64,000 bases of DNA from Aerococcaceae bacterium DSM 111022 (GTDB lineage: Bacteria > Bacillota > Bacilli > Lactobacillales > Aerococcaceae): NCBI GenBank assembly GCA_015863195.1, contig JACBXO010000005.1, positions 62,001 to 126,000 of the forward strand, written 5' to 3'. Positions 1-9,393 of this stretch are shown one piece after another. The translations under genes were made by a program, and so were the position numbers. Numbering within the stretch: position 1 is the first letter of the stretch; each line of letters begins with the position of its first letter. The notes below the pieces were generated by a model. It saw only the letters and a list, made by a program, of their open reading frames with translations. It ran no database searches and was not told the origin of the DNA.

Positions 1-1253
1 CGGTAACTCGCGAGTAATGCCAATTTTAAGCGGCGGTGATGAGAAAAACCAAGTAAGTCCATATTGGATAAAATATAGAATGTATGTTGGGAGTCAGCAT
101 CACCACTAATAAATTCTCCGAAACGGTATAAGGACGCACCAAATTCAACTAATTCTTGTAACTCGTAGGAATATTCTAAACAACCCAACCTAGTTAATTG
201 AGTATAGAGTTTAATGGCTAAATCAATGTTAATTTGAATGCCATAAGTGTTAACAGGTAACTCGCGAATAACATGGCGGATTGATCGTGTACGAATTAAA
301 TGGCTATCTACTGGATAGTTATAATGATCATTGATATGTTTTAAAATAATACCTTCACGAAGACCTTGAGTAGAAATAATGAATTGATCTGTTTTAACAG
401 CATTTGTCAATTCTTCAAAGACAATGGTTGCTGGAATAATAAGATCAATACGATCTGTACTTAACCCATCAATATTTTCCATTTGGTCATAATCGGTATT
501 GATAAATAAATCCATTGTTTCGTGTAAATAATCATCACTCATATAAAAGCCATGAAGTCCGGCCATGGGATATTTTACTTGTCTTTGGTAAACATTTGCG
601 ACGTTACGAGCTGAACCTCCGATCGCAGTGACTGGAAGTTTTGCTTTTTTGAGCCAATTAAATGATTTGAACTGTTTTCTAACAAAGCTACGCACTTGAG
701 CAATCGCTTCAGGGTCGTTATGGCCTTTTCCTGTAAAAAATTGTTTTGATAAACTAACAGCGCCGAAAGGAAAACTGTGAAAATCTATAATTTCATTATC
801 TTTGATTAGAGTTACTTCACAACTTCCCCCGCCGATATCGACAGAAACGGTGCTATCAATTGTTGTGGAGTGAATAATTGCGTAAGCACCGTAGCCTGCT
901 TCGTCTTCTTCTGAGACGATTTGAATTTCAAGGCCTGTGGCTTCTTTAACTTGCTTTAGAATGTCTTGATTATTGGCTGATTGGCGGACAGCGGCAGTTG
1001 CCATTGGGTATATATATTTGATTTCGAACTGGTCTGTGATGGCTAAGAAACTTGTTAATGCTTCAATAAGGATATCGATACCTTCTTGAGACATCATTGC
1101 TTTTCCAGTTGAATGGTCGATATATTGTGATAATCTGGCAGGTGTTTTTACATTATGAGTTTCGGTAAAGTTATATAAATCATCGATTGAGTATAAAACG
1201 AGGCGAATCGTGTTCGACCCAATATCGATTAATGCAACACGGTCATTTGTCAT
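1..1253 (-). CDS. Ppx/GppA family phosphatase, 3' end outside window
   Basis: This reading frame starts at an ATG ending at 1253, behind an AAAAGGAAGA ribosome binding site, and is still open at base 3 after 417 codons, so the C-terminus is cut off by the window edge. The protein begins MTNDRVALIDIGSNTIRLVL, the phosphate-1 motif of the ASKHA fold of exopolyphosphatase / pppGpp phosphatases. A second motif, VDIGGGSCEVTLI, follows near residue 140, and an SHHRR segment near the cut end suggests the C-terminal HD-like domain. The family hydrolyses polyphosphate or pppGpp in the cytosol; which substrate is used cannot be read from sequence. It lies 15 bases downstream of the deoxyribosyltransferase gene in the same direction, so the two are probably co-transcribed. 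Confidence 0.85.
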   Translation of the reverse strand, partial: MTNDRVALIDIGSNTIRLVLYSIDDLYNFTETHNVKTPARLSQYIDHSTGKAMMSQEGIDILIEALTSFLAITDQFEIKYIYPMATAAVRQSANNQDILKQVKEATGLEIQIVSEEDEAGYGAYAIIHSTTIDSTVSVDIGGGSCEVTLIKDNEIIDFHSFPFGAVSLSKQFFTGKGHNDPEAIAQVRSFVRKQFKSFNWLKKAKLPVTAIGGSARNVANVYQRQVKYPMAGLHGFYMSDDYLHETMDLFINTDYDQMENIDGLSTDRIDLIIPATIVFEELTNAVKTDQFIISTQGLREGIILKHINDHYNYPVDSHLIRTRSIRHVIRELPVNTYGIQINIDLAIKLYTQLTRLGCLEYSYELQELVEFGASLYRFGEFISGDADSQHTFYILSNMDLLGFSHHRRLKLALLASY

Positions 1254-1268
1254 TACTATCTTCCTTTT

Positions 1269-1745
1269 CTATTTGTATTCTGAAAGGGCAGTGATTAATT
1301 TATCTACAGTGTCAACAACTTGGCCGTTTAATTTAATTAACCCAATTGTGTAAAGATTAATATAACTAAATTGTGACTCGGCTAAGTCTTGTAATGCGTC
1401 TAATTTTTGTTGATTGGTAGCTCCTTGTTGTCTGGAGTCGGTATATAATCCCACAATAGGAATTCCTGCTTGGTAAGCGACACCAATTTCTGAGGCAACT
1501 CCAGCGTCAATGTTGATACCGTCTAACAATGCAATTAAAATATCACTTTCTAGGAGGGCGTCGGTATCTAATTTAGCAATCATTTTTGAATCTGCATATG
1601 ATTCTTTATCATTAATATCGCCTTGTTCTTGAGGCAAGAAAATATCAACATCTGGATGAGCAAGACGAATTTTTTTGGCTACATGGTCATTGTATAAAGT
1701 TTCAGCTTCACTAAAAAGTGGGGCTGCGAAATAGATTTTTGTCAT
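1269..1745 (-). CDS. ntd: Nucleoside 2-deoxyribosyltransferase
   Basis: The 158-residue product has the hallmarks of the nucleoside deoxyribosyltransferase family: N-terminal KIYFAAPLF, then DG at 75-76 and D-A-G-V-A-S-E-I-G at 80-88, in which Glu86 corresponds to the catalytic glutamate. The length is that of the lactobacillus enzymes, which are about 157 residues. The family moves deoxyribose between free bases in the cytosol for nucleoside salvage. A GGAGG site precedes the ATG by 7 bases. The purine-only and broad-specificity types cannot be told apart here. It is the first gene of a likely two-gene unit with the Ppx/GppA gene. Confidence 0.88.
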   Translation of the reverse strand: MTKIYFAAPLFSEAETLYNDHVAKKIRLAHPDVDIFLPQEQGDINDKESYADSKMIAKLDTDALLESDILIALLDGINIDAGVASEIGVAYQAGIPIVGLYTDSRQQGATNQQKLDALQDLAESQFSYINLYTIGLIKLNGQVVDTVDKLITALSEYK

Positions 1746-1915
1746 TTATTTTCCTCCGAAAATTTTTAATAATCGTTTAATAATATTATAACTAACCCAC
1801 TTTACACTAGCAAATAACTTTTACTATAACCCGTCAAACAACACTGAATATTACATTTGTGTTACATTATAAGTGTCACAAAAATATAATTACAGAATTT
1901 GAAAGGGTGGATTAT

Positions 1916-2440
1916 TTGAAAACGCACAATAATAGATTTAGCTGGTGGTTTTTAGTATTAGGAATTATTCAACTAATTTTAGCATTCATGATGTTTAATA
2001 ACTTTGGATTAGCAACGCTAACTTTTGTTTATTTATTAGCAACTGGAGCGATATTAAACGGGATTTTCTTACTCGTTTTCCGTAGTCGCATTAATGAGAA
2101 AACGAATCAATCAATGTGGATACTGTTAATTTACGGAATCATCTCAATTATTTTAGGGATCATTTTACTATTTAATGAAACGATCGGTTTACTTGCACTC
2201 CCAATGATTGTTTCGTTGATGATGATTTTTGAATCAATTAGTATAATCAACCAAGCAATGGCACTGAAAGCATTAGGCCGAACCGGTCTGTTCTGGTTCA
2301 ACTTAATCATTGGTATCGTCGGTATTATCATAGGTATCATGCTAATTTTTAACCCCTTAGCAGCCTATTTTACAATTGAACTCTTAGCTGGATTTTACTT
2401 CTTGGTGTTTGGTATACGTAATATCATCTCTGCCTTTTAG
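1916..2440 (+). CDS. HdeD-like (DUF308) multi-pass membrane protein
   Basis: The frame is open from a GTG at 1859, but I place the start at the TTG at 1916 because an AAAGGGTGG ribosome binding site lies directly in front of it and the residues before it are charged. The resulting 174-residue protein has about six hydrophobic segments, roughly at 8-28, 34-54, 66-86, 92-112, 122-142 and 148-170, in the paired arrangement of the HdeD/DUF308 family. In E. coli HdeD takes part in acid resistance; the role in Firmicutes is not established. It stands alone and converges on the Nudix gene across a shared terminator. Confidence 0.7.
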   Translation: MKTHNNRFSWWFLVLGIIQLILAFMMFNNFGLATLTFVYLLATGAILNGIFLLVFRSRINEKTNQSMWILLIYGIISIILGIILLFNETIGLLALPMIVSLMMIFESISIINQAMALKALGRTGLFWFNLIIGIVGIIIGIMLIFNPLAAYFTIELLAGFYFLVFGIRNIISAF

Positions 2441-2454
2441 TAAAAAATAGTAGT

Positions 2455-2503
2455 AAAAAAACACGACATTCTCCGATTTTAGTAGGAGAGTGTCGTGTTT
2501 TTT
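2455..2503. terminator. Bidirectional intrinsic terminator
   Basis: A 14-base arm (ACACGACATTCTCC) and its near-perfect complement, with one G-T pair, flank a 10-base loop. An A-run lies before the stem and a T-run after it, so it can stop transcription of both the HdeD-like gene and the convergent Nudix gene. Confidence 0.85.
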
Positions 2504-2529
2504 ATGGGGTAAATAATTAACTTACAGAA

Positions 2530-2940
2530 CTATTTATTTAAAAATGTATGCGCAGCTTTTAGTAATCGCTCGTCATTTTCAAACGTTAAGTATTTTAATG
2601 CTTCTTCGTAAGGTAACCAAATAGTATCCGTTACTTCGATTTCTTGACGGGTAACCGTTTTGTCTTTCGTTTCCGCAATAAAGTAAATAACGTCTTTTGT
2701 GACGCCTTCTTTAGGTGAATAGGTAGTAACTTCTCTAAAGGAAGTATCAATTTCAACAGTTAGGCCTGTTTCTTCATCAATTTCACGTTCAGCAGTTTGA
2801 ATTTCTGTTTCGCCTTCTTCAACATGTCCTTTAGCAAAGGCCCAATGTCCGCCATTGACATGACGTATGAGTAAATATTCGGGAACACGCTTTTCATCTA
2901 AATAATAGACAATGGCTCCACATGATTTTTCGTATTTCAT
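2530..2940 (-). CDS. Nudix hydrolase, probable Ap4A hydrolase type
   Basis: The 136-residue protein carries a complete Nudix box at residues 38-60: G38, then E-E-G-E-T, then R-E-I-D-E-E-T-G-L. This loop-helix-loop binds the divalent metal and hydrolyses nucleoside diphosphates linked to another group. The start MKYEKSCGAIVY and the motif HWAFAKGHVEEGE resemble the asymmetric dinucleoside-tetraphosphate (Ap4A) pyrophosphohydrolases; substrate choice is inferred from that resemblance only. An AGGAGG site lies in front of the ATG. It is a single-gene unit, convergent with the HdeD-like gene and divergent from the SRAP gene. Confidence 0.82.
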   Translation of the reverse strand: MKYEKSCGAIVYYLDEKRVPEYLLIRHVNGGHWAFAKGHVEEGETEIQTAEREIDEETGLTVEIDTSFREVTTYSPKEGVTKDVIYFIAETKDKTVTRQEIEVTDTIWLPYEEALKYLTFENDERLLKAAHTFLNK

Positions 2941-3005
2941 AATTGCCTCCTTAAACTATTCTTACTCATTATAGTATAATATACTTTGAAAGTAAGGTGA
3001 TAAAA

Positions 3006-3587
3006 ATGTGTGGAAGAATCGAATATTTGCTCGAATTGTCTGATTTAATTGATTACTATGATTTACCGGATGAAGAAGAATTTTTAACGGATGTGAGTGC
3101 GAGTGAAGAAGTATTTCCAACTCAATCATTGTTAACCTTAACAGCAAATAAGAAAATAATTCCCATGAATTGGGGATTGCGTGCATCATGGACGAAACAA
3201 AGAATTATCAATACCCGACTAGAGACGGCCGAAGTGAAACAATTATCTGCCCAAGCATTTGAAACTAGGCGTTGCATCATACCTGTTTCAGGTTTTTATG
3301 AATGGGATGAAAATAAGCAGAAGCATATTATTTATCAAGACGATAAAGTCATGTCTTTAGCGGGTGTATACAATCTTGTTCAAAATATTGAGGGGCAAGC
3401 TGAGCCTGTTTTTAGTGTATTAACGAAAGATTCTTATGATAAAATGCAACAAATTCACAACCGAGTGCCAGTGATTTTACCACAAGGTTTTAGTGAACGT
3501 TATTTAGATCATCAAACGCCAATTATTGCTTTAAAAAAATCGCTGATGCAATTTAAAATGCCATTAAATATTGACCGTGTGAGTTAA
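3006..3587 (+). CDS. SRAP-domain abasic-site protein (YedK/HMCES family)
   Basis: The product is 193 residues when started at the ATG at 3006. That start is chosen because it places Cys at position 2, as required in this family, and because AAGGTGA lies 5 bases upstream; the frame extends to a GTG at 2997. The N-terminal Cys2 forms a covalent bond with abasic sites in single-stranded DNA and protects them. The other active-site residues are visible: Asn69 in IINTRLETA, Glu99 in SGFYEW and His151 in IHNRVPVILP. The protein acts on the nucleoid during replication stress. It stands alone, convergent with copA. A TATAAT at 2975-2980 could be the -10 element. Confidence 0.9.
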   Translation: MCGRIEYLLELSDLIDYYDLPDEEEFLTDVSASEEVFPTQSLLTLTANKKIIPMNWGLRASWTKQRIINTRLETAEVKQLSAQAFETRRCIIPVSGFYEWDENKQKHIIYQDDKVMSLAGVYNLVQNIEGQAEPVFSVLTKDSYDKMQQIHNRVPVILPQGFSERYLDHQTPIIALKKSLMQFKMPLNIDRVS

Positions 3588-3596
3588 ATCATCACT

Positions 3597-3640
3597 AAAA
3601 AAAGATACCCAATGGATTAAATCCTATGGGTATCTTTTGT
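3597..3640. terminator. Bidirectional intrinsic terminator
   Basis: The arms AAAGATACCCA (3601-3611) and TGGGTATCTTT (3627-3637) are perfect complements with an A-run before and a T-run after. It separates the convergent SRAP and copA genes and can serve both. Confidence 0.85.
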
Positions 3641-3648
3641 ATGTTTAT

Positions 3649-6123
3649 TTATTTAAATCTTAAACGTAAAGCATTGAGTAATACCGATACAGACGATAAG
3701 CTCATCGCTAAAGCGGCAAACATTGGATTAAGTAGTGGTCCACCAAAGAGGTAAAGAACCCCCATAGCAATTGGAATACCAATTGTATTATAACCAAATG
3801 CCCAGAATAAGTTTTGTTTAATGTTATTAATCGTTGCGTGACTTAAATCAATCGCTTCAGATACAGATTCTAAATTATCATTCATTAATACTGTATCAGC
3901 CGATTCAATCGCAATATCTGTCCCAGAACCAATTGCCATCCCAACATCAGATTGAGCAAGAGCAGGGGCATCATTAATACCATCTCCAACCATAATTACA
4001 TGACGGCCTTGTTCTTGTAATTCGGTCACTTTATTTACTTTATCTTCAGGCAAGATATCACTAACAACTTGAGTAATCCCAACTTGTGCAGCAATGGCTT
4101 CAGCAGTTATCTTATTATCTCCTGTTAACATAATCACTTCAAGTCCCATATCTTGCATTTTCTTAATTGCTTTAATGCTTGATTCTTTGATAGGGTCAGC
4201 TACCGTAATAATACCTTGGATTTGATTATTAACAGCAATATACATCGGTGTTTTACCATTTTGAGCAAATTCTTGAGCGACTTTACGTGCTTCTTCAGAA
4301 CGATTGGCATGAGAATCCATTAATTTAGCATTACCAACAGCCACTTCGTGACCAATAATTGTTGAAATAATACCTTTACCAGTAATACTGTCGAAAAATG
4401 ATGTTTCTTGTAAGTTTGCGCCTTCATCTTCAGCGTAACGGACAATCGCTTCTCCTAGTGGATGTTGCGAACCATGTTCAGCAGTTAAAATTAAGTCTAA
4501 TAATTCTTGACGGTCAATTGTAGCGTCATCGAAAATTTCAAAGTCTTGTACTGTTGGTTTACCTTCAGTAATAGTACCTGTTTTATCTAATAGAACAGCA
4601 TCAGCATGGTGAATTGATTCAAGAATCTCACCTGATTTAATTAAGATACCTTTTTTAGCTCCATTACCTGTACCAACCATGATTGATGTTGGAGTAGCTA
4701 AACCTAAGGCACATGGACAAGCAATAATTAAAACACTAATGAAAATTTGTAAAGCAAAGTTTAAAGGTTGATTTCCGATAAAGAACCAAGCTAATGCGGA
4801 AACAATCGCTAAGACGATAACAATCGGAACGAAGTAGCCAGAAATTTTATCGGCTAATTTGGCAATCGGAGCTTTAGCACCTTGTGCGTCTTGTACTAAA
4901 CGAACGATTTGAGCTAGAGCAGTATCTGACCCGATGCGTGTCGTTTCATATGTAAAAGCACCTGTTTTATTTATACTTGCACCAGTTACAGTGTCTCCGA
5001 CTGTTTTTTCAACTGGTAAACTTTCACCTGTTAACATTGATTCATCAATCGTCGACTGACCAGAAACAACTGTTCCATCAACTGGTAAGCTTTCACCAGG
5101 TCTTACTTGGATAACGTCTCCTACTTTGATCACTTCAACAGGAACGGTATCAATTGAACCATCAGCATTAACGCGGCGCGCTGTTTCAGGTGTTAAATTC
5201 ATTAAATCTTTAATCGCACCTGATGTTTGTCCTTTAGCCAATTCTTCCATATATGAACCAGCAGTCATAAAGACTAAAATCATACCTGCAGATTCAAAGT
5301 ATAAATTTAAATGGCCATGTGTGCTAACCATACCTAGCATTGCGCCAATTGTAACGACAATACCTTGGATATAAGCAGCTGAAGTTCCAATTGCGATTAA
5401 CGAGTCCATATTTGGATGACCGCGGAATAGAGTTTTAAAACCACGTTGGAAAATATCTCTCCCTAACCAAATAATACCCGTTGTTAACACTAATTGAACA
5501 ACGGCATTATTAATTGCATTCACTCCTGGATCAATAATAGCAGGTAGTGGTAAACCAAGCATAGGTCCCATTGCAATAATAAATAGTGGCACAAGTAAAA
5601 TGGCCATATTAATCAATTTTGAGCGTAAATTTTGTTGACGCTCTAATTTTTTGGCTTGTTCAGCTTCATATTGGTCATTAGCAGATAAAATTAATTCTGC
5701 TTCATAACCAGAATTATCGATAGCATCAATAATTGATTGGATATTTGGTTCGTCTTGCCAATCAACAGTCAATGTATTAGTTGCTAGGTTAACAGACGAA
5801 TTTTGAATGCCGGGAACTTTGGCAGCTGCTTTTTCTACTGTTTGTGCACAGCTAGCGCAAGTCATTCCAGAAATACTATAATTTTGATGATTTGTAGTTT
5901 CACTCCAATTATCGGTTTGATCAATTAATGTATAACCACTTTTATCAACAGCGTCTCTAAGCACTTCAAAAGTAATACTTGGGTCAGAATAAGATACAGT
6001 CGCTTTTTCAGTTGTTAAGTTAACAGAAGCATTGTCGATACCAGGGTATTTACTTAACGTTTTCTCTACTGTTTGTGCACAACTCGCACACGTTAAACCT
6101 TCAACAGCATATGTTTTTTCCAT
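3649..6123 (-). CDS. copA: Copper-translocating P1B-type ATPase CopA
   Basis: The 824-residue membrane pump exports Cu(I) using ATP. Two N-terminal heavy-metal-binding domains carry CxxC at Cys12/Cys15 and Cys89/Cys92. The core shows TGES at 365-368 (actuator domain), the intramembrane metal site CPC at 469-471, DKTGT with the phosphorylated Asp513, the HP motif at 554-555 and GDGINDAP at 713-720. Eight membrane segments are apparent. These features define the copper class of P-type ATPases. It is the last gene of copY-copZ-copA, 11 bases after copZ, and should be induced by copper through loss of CopY binding at the cop box upstream of copY. Confidence 0.95.
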   Translation of the reverse strand: MEKTYAVEGLTCASCAQTVEKTLSKYPGIDNASVNLTTEKATVSYSDPSITFEVLRDAVDKSGYTLIDQTDNWSETTNHQNYSISGMTCASCAQTVEKAAAKVPGIQNSSVNLATNTLTVDWQDEPNIQSIIDAIDNSGYEAELILSANDQYEAEQAKKLERQQNLRSKLINMAILLVPLFIIAMGPMLGLPLPAIIDPGVNAINNAVVQLVLTTGIIWLGRDIFQRGFKTLFRGHPNMDSLIAIGTSAAYIQGIVVTIGAMLGMVSTHGHLNLYFESAGMILVFMTAGSYMEELAKGQTSGAIKDLMNLTPETARRVNADGSIDTVPVEVIKVGDVIQVRPGESLPVDGTVVSGQSTIDESMLTGESLPVEKTVGDTVTGASINKTGAFTYETTRIGSDTALAQIVRLVQDAQGAKAPIAKLADKISGYFVPIVIVLAIVSALAWFFIGNQPLNFALQIFISVLIIACPCALGLATPTSIMVGTGNGAKKGILIKSGEILESIHHADAVLLDKTGTITEGKPTVQDFEIFDDATIDRQELLDLILTAEHGSQHPLGEAIVRYAEDEGANLQETSFFDSITGKGIISTIIGHEVAVGNAKLMDSHANRSEEARKVAQEFAQNGKTPMYIAVNNQIQGIITVADPIKESSIKAIKKMQDMGLEVIMLTGDNKITAEAIAAQVGITQVVSDILPEDKVNKVTELQEQGRHVIMVGDGINDAPALAQSDVGMAIGSGTDIAIESADTVLMNDNLESVSEAIDLSHATINNIKQNLFWAFGYNTIGIPIAMGVLYLFGGPLLNPMFAALAMSLSSVSVLLNALRLRFK

Positions 6124-6134
6124 TCTATATCCTC

Positions 6135-6341
6135 CTAAAGAGCTAATTTATATCCACTGTCAGCAACAGCATTGCTTAGTGTTTCAAAAGTAATGTTTGA
6201 GTCAGTATAAGAGACAGCAGCTGTTTTCTCTGCTAAATTGACTGAGGCATTATCAACACCAGAAATATCTTTTAGTGTATTTTCAACCGTACGTGCACAA
6301 CCAGCACAAGATAAACCTTCAACGTTATATGTTTTTTCCAT
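6135..6341 (-). CDS. copZ: Copper chaperone CopZ
   Basis: The protein is a single 68-residue heavy-metal-associated domain with the metal-binding motif GLSCAGC (Cys12, Cys15) and the beta-alpha-beta pattern of Atx1-like chaperones. It closely resembles the first domain of the adjacent CopA: both start MEKTY..EGL and continue C-A-x-C-A. Family knowledge says it carries Cu(I) to the ATPase and to the CopY repressor. It sits 12 bases after copY and 11 before copA, inside the operon. Confidence 0.92.
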   Translation of the reverse strand: MEKTYNVEGLSCAGCARTVENTLKDISGVDNASVNLAEKTAAVSYTDSNITFETLSNAVADSGYKLAL

Positions 6342-6353
6342 TTTAATTTCCTC

Positions 6354-6791
6354 CTAGTTTATGTGACAAGAACATTGACCTACAGGACAAAGACATTTTA
6401 CAGTTGTAGGTGCAGTTTGTTTTTTCTCTTGTAATAATTCGATAATTTCTTGTATTTCATCGATTGATAATTCATTTTTTTCTATTAAATGTGTGATAAG
6501 CGACCCACGGTCCTTGGTGCACATTTGAGAAACTTTATCATCGATACGACTATAGTTTGCTTCTTCTTCAGAAATAGCAGGGGTTAAAAGCATTGGTCTC
6601 ACACTTGTATCTTTATTTAAGTATCCTTTATCAATGAGACGACCGATTAATGTTTTAACTGTCGATGACTTCCAGTCAAAAATATTGCTACTTAGTTCTA
6701 AAATTTTTGGACTGGTAATTGTTTGTTCAGCCCATACCATACGCATAATTTCCCATTCAGTGGGAGTGATTGTGATTTCTGTTGAACTCAT
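6354..6791 (-). CDS. copY: CopY-type copper-responsive repressor
   Basis: The 145-residue protein has an N-terminal BlaI/MecI-type winged helix (about residues 8-75) and ends with the CopY signature C-x-C-x4-C-x-C at Cys133, Cys135, Cys140 and Cys142. In the Enterococcus hirae model the cysteines hold Zn while the protein is bound to DNA, and Cu(I) delivered by CopZ replaces Zn and releases it. It is the first gene of copYZA and a cop box lies in its own promoter, so it should be autoregulated. The start ATG follows a GGAAGG site. No copB-like second ATPase gene is present. Confidence 0.93.
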   Translation of the reverse strand: MSSTEITITPTEWEIMRMVWAEQTITSPKILELSSNIFDWKSSTVKTLIGRLIDKGYLNKDTSVRPMLLTPAISEEEANYSRIDDKVSQMCTKDRGSLITHLIEKNELSIDEIQEIIELLQEKKQTAPTTVKCLCPVGQCSCHIN

Positions 6792-6822
6792 GGCGGTCTT
6801 CCTTTCCGTAATTTAATCTTCT

Positions 6823-6856
6823 AACATAGTTTACAATTGTAAACTTAATAAGTCAA
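6823..6856 (-). promoter_or_regulatory. copYZA promoter with CopY operator (cop box)
   Basis: A 16-base perfect palindrome, GTTTACAATTGTAAAC at 6829-6844, contains the CopY consensus TACAnnTGTA at 6832-6841. On the minus strand a TTGACT -35 lies at 6851-6856, and 17 bases further a TAAACT -10 lies at 6828-6833, so the operator covers the spacer and -10. Only one cop box is seen here, whereas the E. hirae promoter has two. Confidence 0.82.
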
Positions 6857-6910
6857 GTGTTTTTCGTAAAATAAATATATAATATTTTGAATTCGCTACC
6901 AAGACAGAGC

Positions 6911-6940
6911 TTGTCATTTGTGATATATTATAGGTATAAA
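6911..6940 (+). promoter_or_regulatory. Candidate pta promoter
   Basis: TTGTCA at 6911-6916 and TATAAA at 6935-6940 are separated by 18 bases, upstream of the pta ribosome binding site GGAGG at 6959-6963. The call rests on sequence match only. Confidence 0.5.
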
Positions 6941-6970
6941 GATGTATTAGAATTCAATGGAGGTATTGAA

Positions 6971-7954
6971 ATGGCATTATTTACTGATTTAGGAGCAAAG
7001 ATTACTGGGAAGAAGATTAAAATTGTTTTTCCAGAAGGAAACGATATCCGTATTTTAGGTGCAGCAGTTCGTTTGAAAGCAGATGACTTAGTAGATCCAA
7101 TTTTATTAGGTAATCCAGATGAAATTACTGCATTAGCTGACGCTAATCACTGGAGATTAAATGATATTGAAATTATTGATCCTAATAATTACGATAAATA
7201 TGATGAGATGGTTGAAGCACACGTAGAACGTCGTAATGGTAAGAGTACAGTAGAAAAATCTACAGCATTATTACGTGATGCAGCAAACTTCGGTACGATG
7301 TTAGTTTATCAAGGTTATGCAGCAGGTATGGTTTGTGGTGCGGTTTATTCAACAAGTGATACTGTTCGTCCAGCATTACAAATTATTAAAACTCGCCCAG
7401 GTGTTAAATTAACATCAGGTGCATTTATCATGCTTCCTCGTGAAGAAGATGGACAGCGTTTAATTTTTGCTGACTGTGCAATTAATATTAATCCAGACGC
7501 TGAATCATTAGCAGGTATTGCTTTAGAATCAGCAAGAACAGCAGAATTATTTGATATCGATCCTAAAGTAGCAATGTTAAGCTTCTCAACTAAAGGATCA
7601 GCTTCTTCACCAGAAGTTGATAAAGTAGTTGAAGCAACTAAACTTGCTAAAGAAGCAAATCCTGAACTTGCAATTGATGGGGAATTCCAATTTGATGCAG
7701 CTTATGTTGAGTCTGTTGCAGCTAAAAAAGCACCAGAATCTGATGTTGCTGGACACGCGAACGTATTCGTCTTCCCAGAAATTCAATCAGGTAATATTGG
7801 TTATAAGATTGCTCAACGTTTAGGTGGATACCAAGCAATTGGTCCAATCTTGCAAGGTATGAACCAACCAATTTCTGACTTATCACGTGGATGTAATGAA
7901 GAAGATGTTTACAAAATCGGTATCATTACTGCAGCACAATCATTAATGGACTAA
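6971..7954 (+). CDS. pta: Phosphate acetyltransferase
   Basis: The 327-residue protein is a short-form phosphotransacetylase that interconverts acetyl-CoA and acetyl phosphate in the cytosol. Recognisable segments are KIVFPEGNDIRIL near the N-terminus, the TLLVYQGYAAGMVCGA-type region near 110-125, and a C-terminal GPILQGMNQPISDLSRGC. The open frame extends to 6887, but the ATG at 6971 has GGAGG seven bases upstream and starts exactly where family members start. With pyruvate oxidase (spxB, at 39 kb), which makes acetyl phosphate from pyruvate, it links to acetate/ATP formation; no ackA is present here. It is a single-gene unit with its own terminator. Confidence 0.93.
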   Translation: MALFTDLGAKITGKKIKIVFPEGNDIRILGAAVRLKADDLVDPILLGNPDEITALADANHWRLNDIEIIDPNNYDKYDEMVEAHVERRNGKSTVEKSTALLRDAANFGTMLVYQGYAAGMVCGAVYSTSDTVRPALQIIKTRPGVKLTSGAFIMLPREEDGQRLIFADCAININPDAESLAGIALESARTAELFDIDPKVAMLSFSTKGSASSPEVDKVVEATKLAKEANPELAIDGEFQFDAAYVESVAAKKAPESDVAGHANVFVFPEIQSGNIGYKIAQRLGGYQAIGPILQGMNQPISDLSRGCNEEDVYKIGIITAAQSLMD

Positions 7955-7994
7955 TATAGAAGATATTATTCTATTAAAGTTTATCAATTAATAG

Positions 7995-8032
7995 AACCCC
8001 GCAAGACGATTACAGTCTTGCGGGGTTTTTTA
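7995..8032 (+). terminator. pta terminator
   Basis: A perfect 13-base stem, AACCCCGCAAGAC pairing with GTCTTGCGGGGTT, surrounds a 7-base loop and runs into a T-tract. Confidence 0.93.
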
Positions 8033-8034
8033 AA

Positions 8035-8066
8035 TAAAAAAACACTAAGCGATATGCCTAGTGTTT
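8035..8066 (-). terminator. Terminator of the DUF4430-like lipoprotein gene
   Basis: The arms AAACACTA (8040-8047) and TAGTGTTT (8059-8066) form the stem. The A-run at 8034-8042 reads as a T-tract on the minus strand, directly after the stop of the lipoprotein gene. Confidence 0.7.
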
Positions 8067-8074
8067 AAATATAA

Positions 8075-8725
8075 TTATTCTACTGAACTTTCTTGAGCAT
8101 TTTCAATTACTTCACTTGCTACGTCCTCAGCTGCATCAGCTGCGGCAGGGTTATCTAGTTCAAGTGCTGCTTCTTCGGCAGGAACCAGATTCATAGGAAT
8201 TAAGTCAGATGTACCATAATACCATGAGATTGTATCGCCAGCCTCTAGTGTTTGTGATACGACACCTAACTCAGCATATTGATCATTTAATAAGTATGCC
8301 CAAGTTTCTTCTGTACCATAATCATTAGAGTACTCACCGATTTGGTCAATTACGCCTTCTTCTTCATTAAAGTTGAATTCTAGACCTTCGATTGATTCCA
8401 TCGCTTCCATTACACTCATACCTTCAGCATTATCGACTGTGTATGTTTCGAATGGTTCTTCAGCACCGTCTACATAAAATTCAAATGTTACAGCGTCAGC
8501 TGCTGGTTCGTCTGTTTCAGCATTTTCAGCGTCTTCACTTGAAGTGTCTGCTTGATCTTCAGTTGCAGATTCCGTACTTTCTTGGCTTGATTCCTCGACA
8601 GACTCTACTGATTCAACTGTAGATTCTGCTGATGATTCAACTGTTTCTGTTGATTCGTTATTACCACATGCAGCTAATAATAAAGCAAGAGCTGCCATTG
8701 AAGTGATTTTTAGGACTTTTTTCAT
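8075..8725 (-). CDS. Surface lipoprotein with DUF4430-like domain
   Basis: The 216-residue protein starts MKKVLKITSMAALALLLAAC, a type II signal peptide whose lipobox cysteine is residue 20, so it should be anchored to the outer face of the membrane. Residues 22-75 are a linker rich in Ser, Glu and Thr. Residues about 80-180 (FEFYVDGAEEPFETYTV through WAYLLND and TISWYYG) resemble the DUF4430 / transcobalamin-like fold, which is known in surface proteins that bind cofactors or other ligands. The ligand cannot be read here. The last part is acidic. No transporter genes adjoin it; it stands alone, divergent from tsaE. Confidence 0.7.
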   Translation of the reverse strand: MKKVLKITSMAALALLLAACGNNESTETVESSAESTVESVESVEESSQESTESATEDQADTSSEDAENAETDEPAADAVTFEFYVDGAEEPFETYTVDNAEGMSVMEAMESIEGLEFNFNEEEGVIDQIGEYSNDYGTEETWAYLLNDQYAELGVVSQTLEAGDTISWYYGTSDLIPMNLVPAEEAALELDNPAAADAAEDVASEVIENAQESSVE

Positions 8726-8912
8726 AATTAGACCTCCTATATTTGTAAACCTTTACTTAAGAATAGCAATATAATGAGAATATGTCAAATAATTCACATG
8801 TAGCAAGGTTCTCAAGTAATAGAATTTGTGGTAGAATAAGCAACTGAGTGTAATTATTACCGTTTAGACTCATTTTTCGATATAATGAGGTAGAAAACAG
8901 AGGAGGGATAGT

Positions 8913-9392
8913 ATGGAGATTTGGACAAAGTCACCTGAAGAAACTAAGGACTTTGCTGCTCGATTAAGTAAGCATTTAGAATTAGGACAAGTCATACGTT
9001 TAGAAGGACCGTTAGGAAGTGGCAAAACAACTTTCACGCAAGGTTTGGGAAAAGCGTTAGGCATTCAGCGTGCTATCAAGAGTCCAACTTATACTATTGT
9101 TAAGAATTATCCTCTAGAAGAAGGCGAATTTATTCATATTGATGCTTACCGATTAGAAGAAGGTGGAGCAGATACTGTGGATATTGATATGTTCATTCAT
9201 TCAGAAGCGGTTACGTTGATTGAATGGGGGCAGTTTATTGAAGAATATTTGCCAGAAAAATATTTGCTTATTACTTTTGAATTGCAAGATGAATTTCAAA
9301 ATCGTCGTATAACTTTAGAGGTAATTAATGGTCAAGAAGAAGATTTGGCCTGGTTAAATCGTCTAGCCAAAGATTTAAAGGAGAGTAATTAA
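8913..9392 (+). CDS. tsaE: tRNA t6A biosynthesis ATPase TsaE
   Basis: The 159-residue protein has the Walker A motif EGPLGSGKTTF at about 31-41 and the family segment SPTYTIVKNY near 58-67, followed by HIDAYRLEE and TLIEWGQ. TsaE is the ATPase that works with TsaB and TsaD to add threonylcarbamoyl to A37 of ANN-decoding tRNAs. A GAGGAGGG site precedes the ATG and a TATAAT at 8881-8886 may be its -10. The GNAT gene starts one base after its stop, and murB follows, so the three are probably one operon. tsaB and tsaD are not in the window. Confidence 0.93.
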   Translation: MEIWTKSPEETKDFAARLSKHLELGQVIRLEGPLGSGKTTFTQGLGKALGIQRAIKSPTYTIVKNYPLEEGEFIHIDAYRLEEGGADTVDIDMFIHSEAVTLIEWGQFIEEYLPEKYLLITFELQDEFQNRRITLEVINGQEEDLAWLNRLAKDLKESN

Positions 9393-9393
9393 C

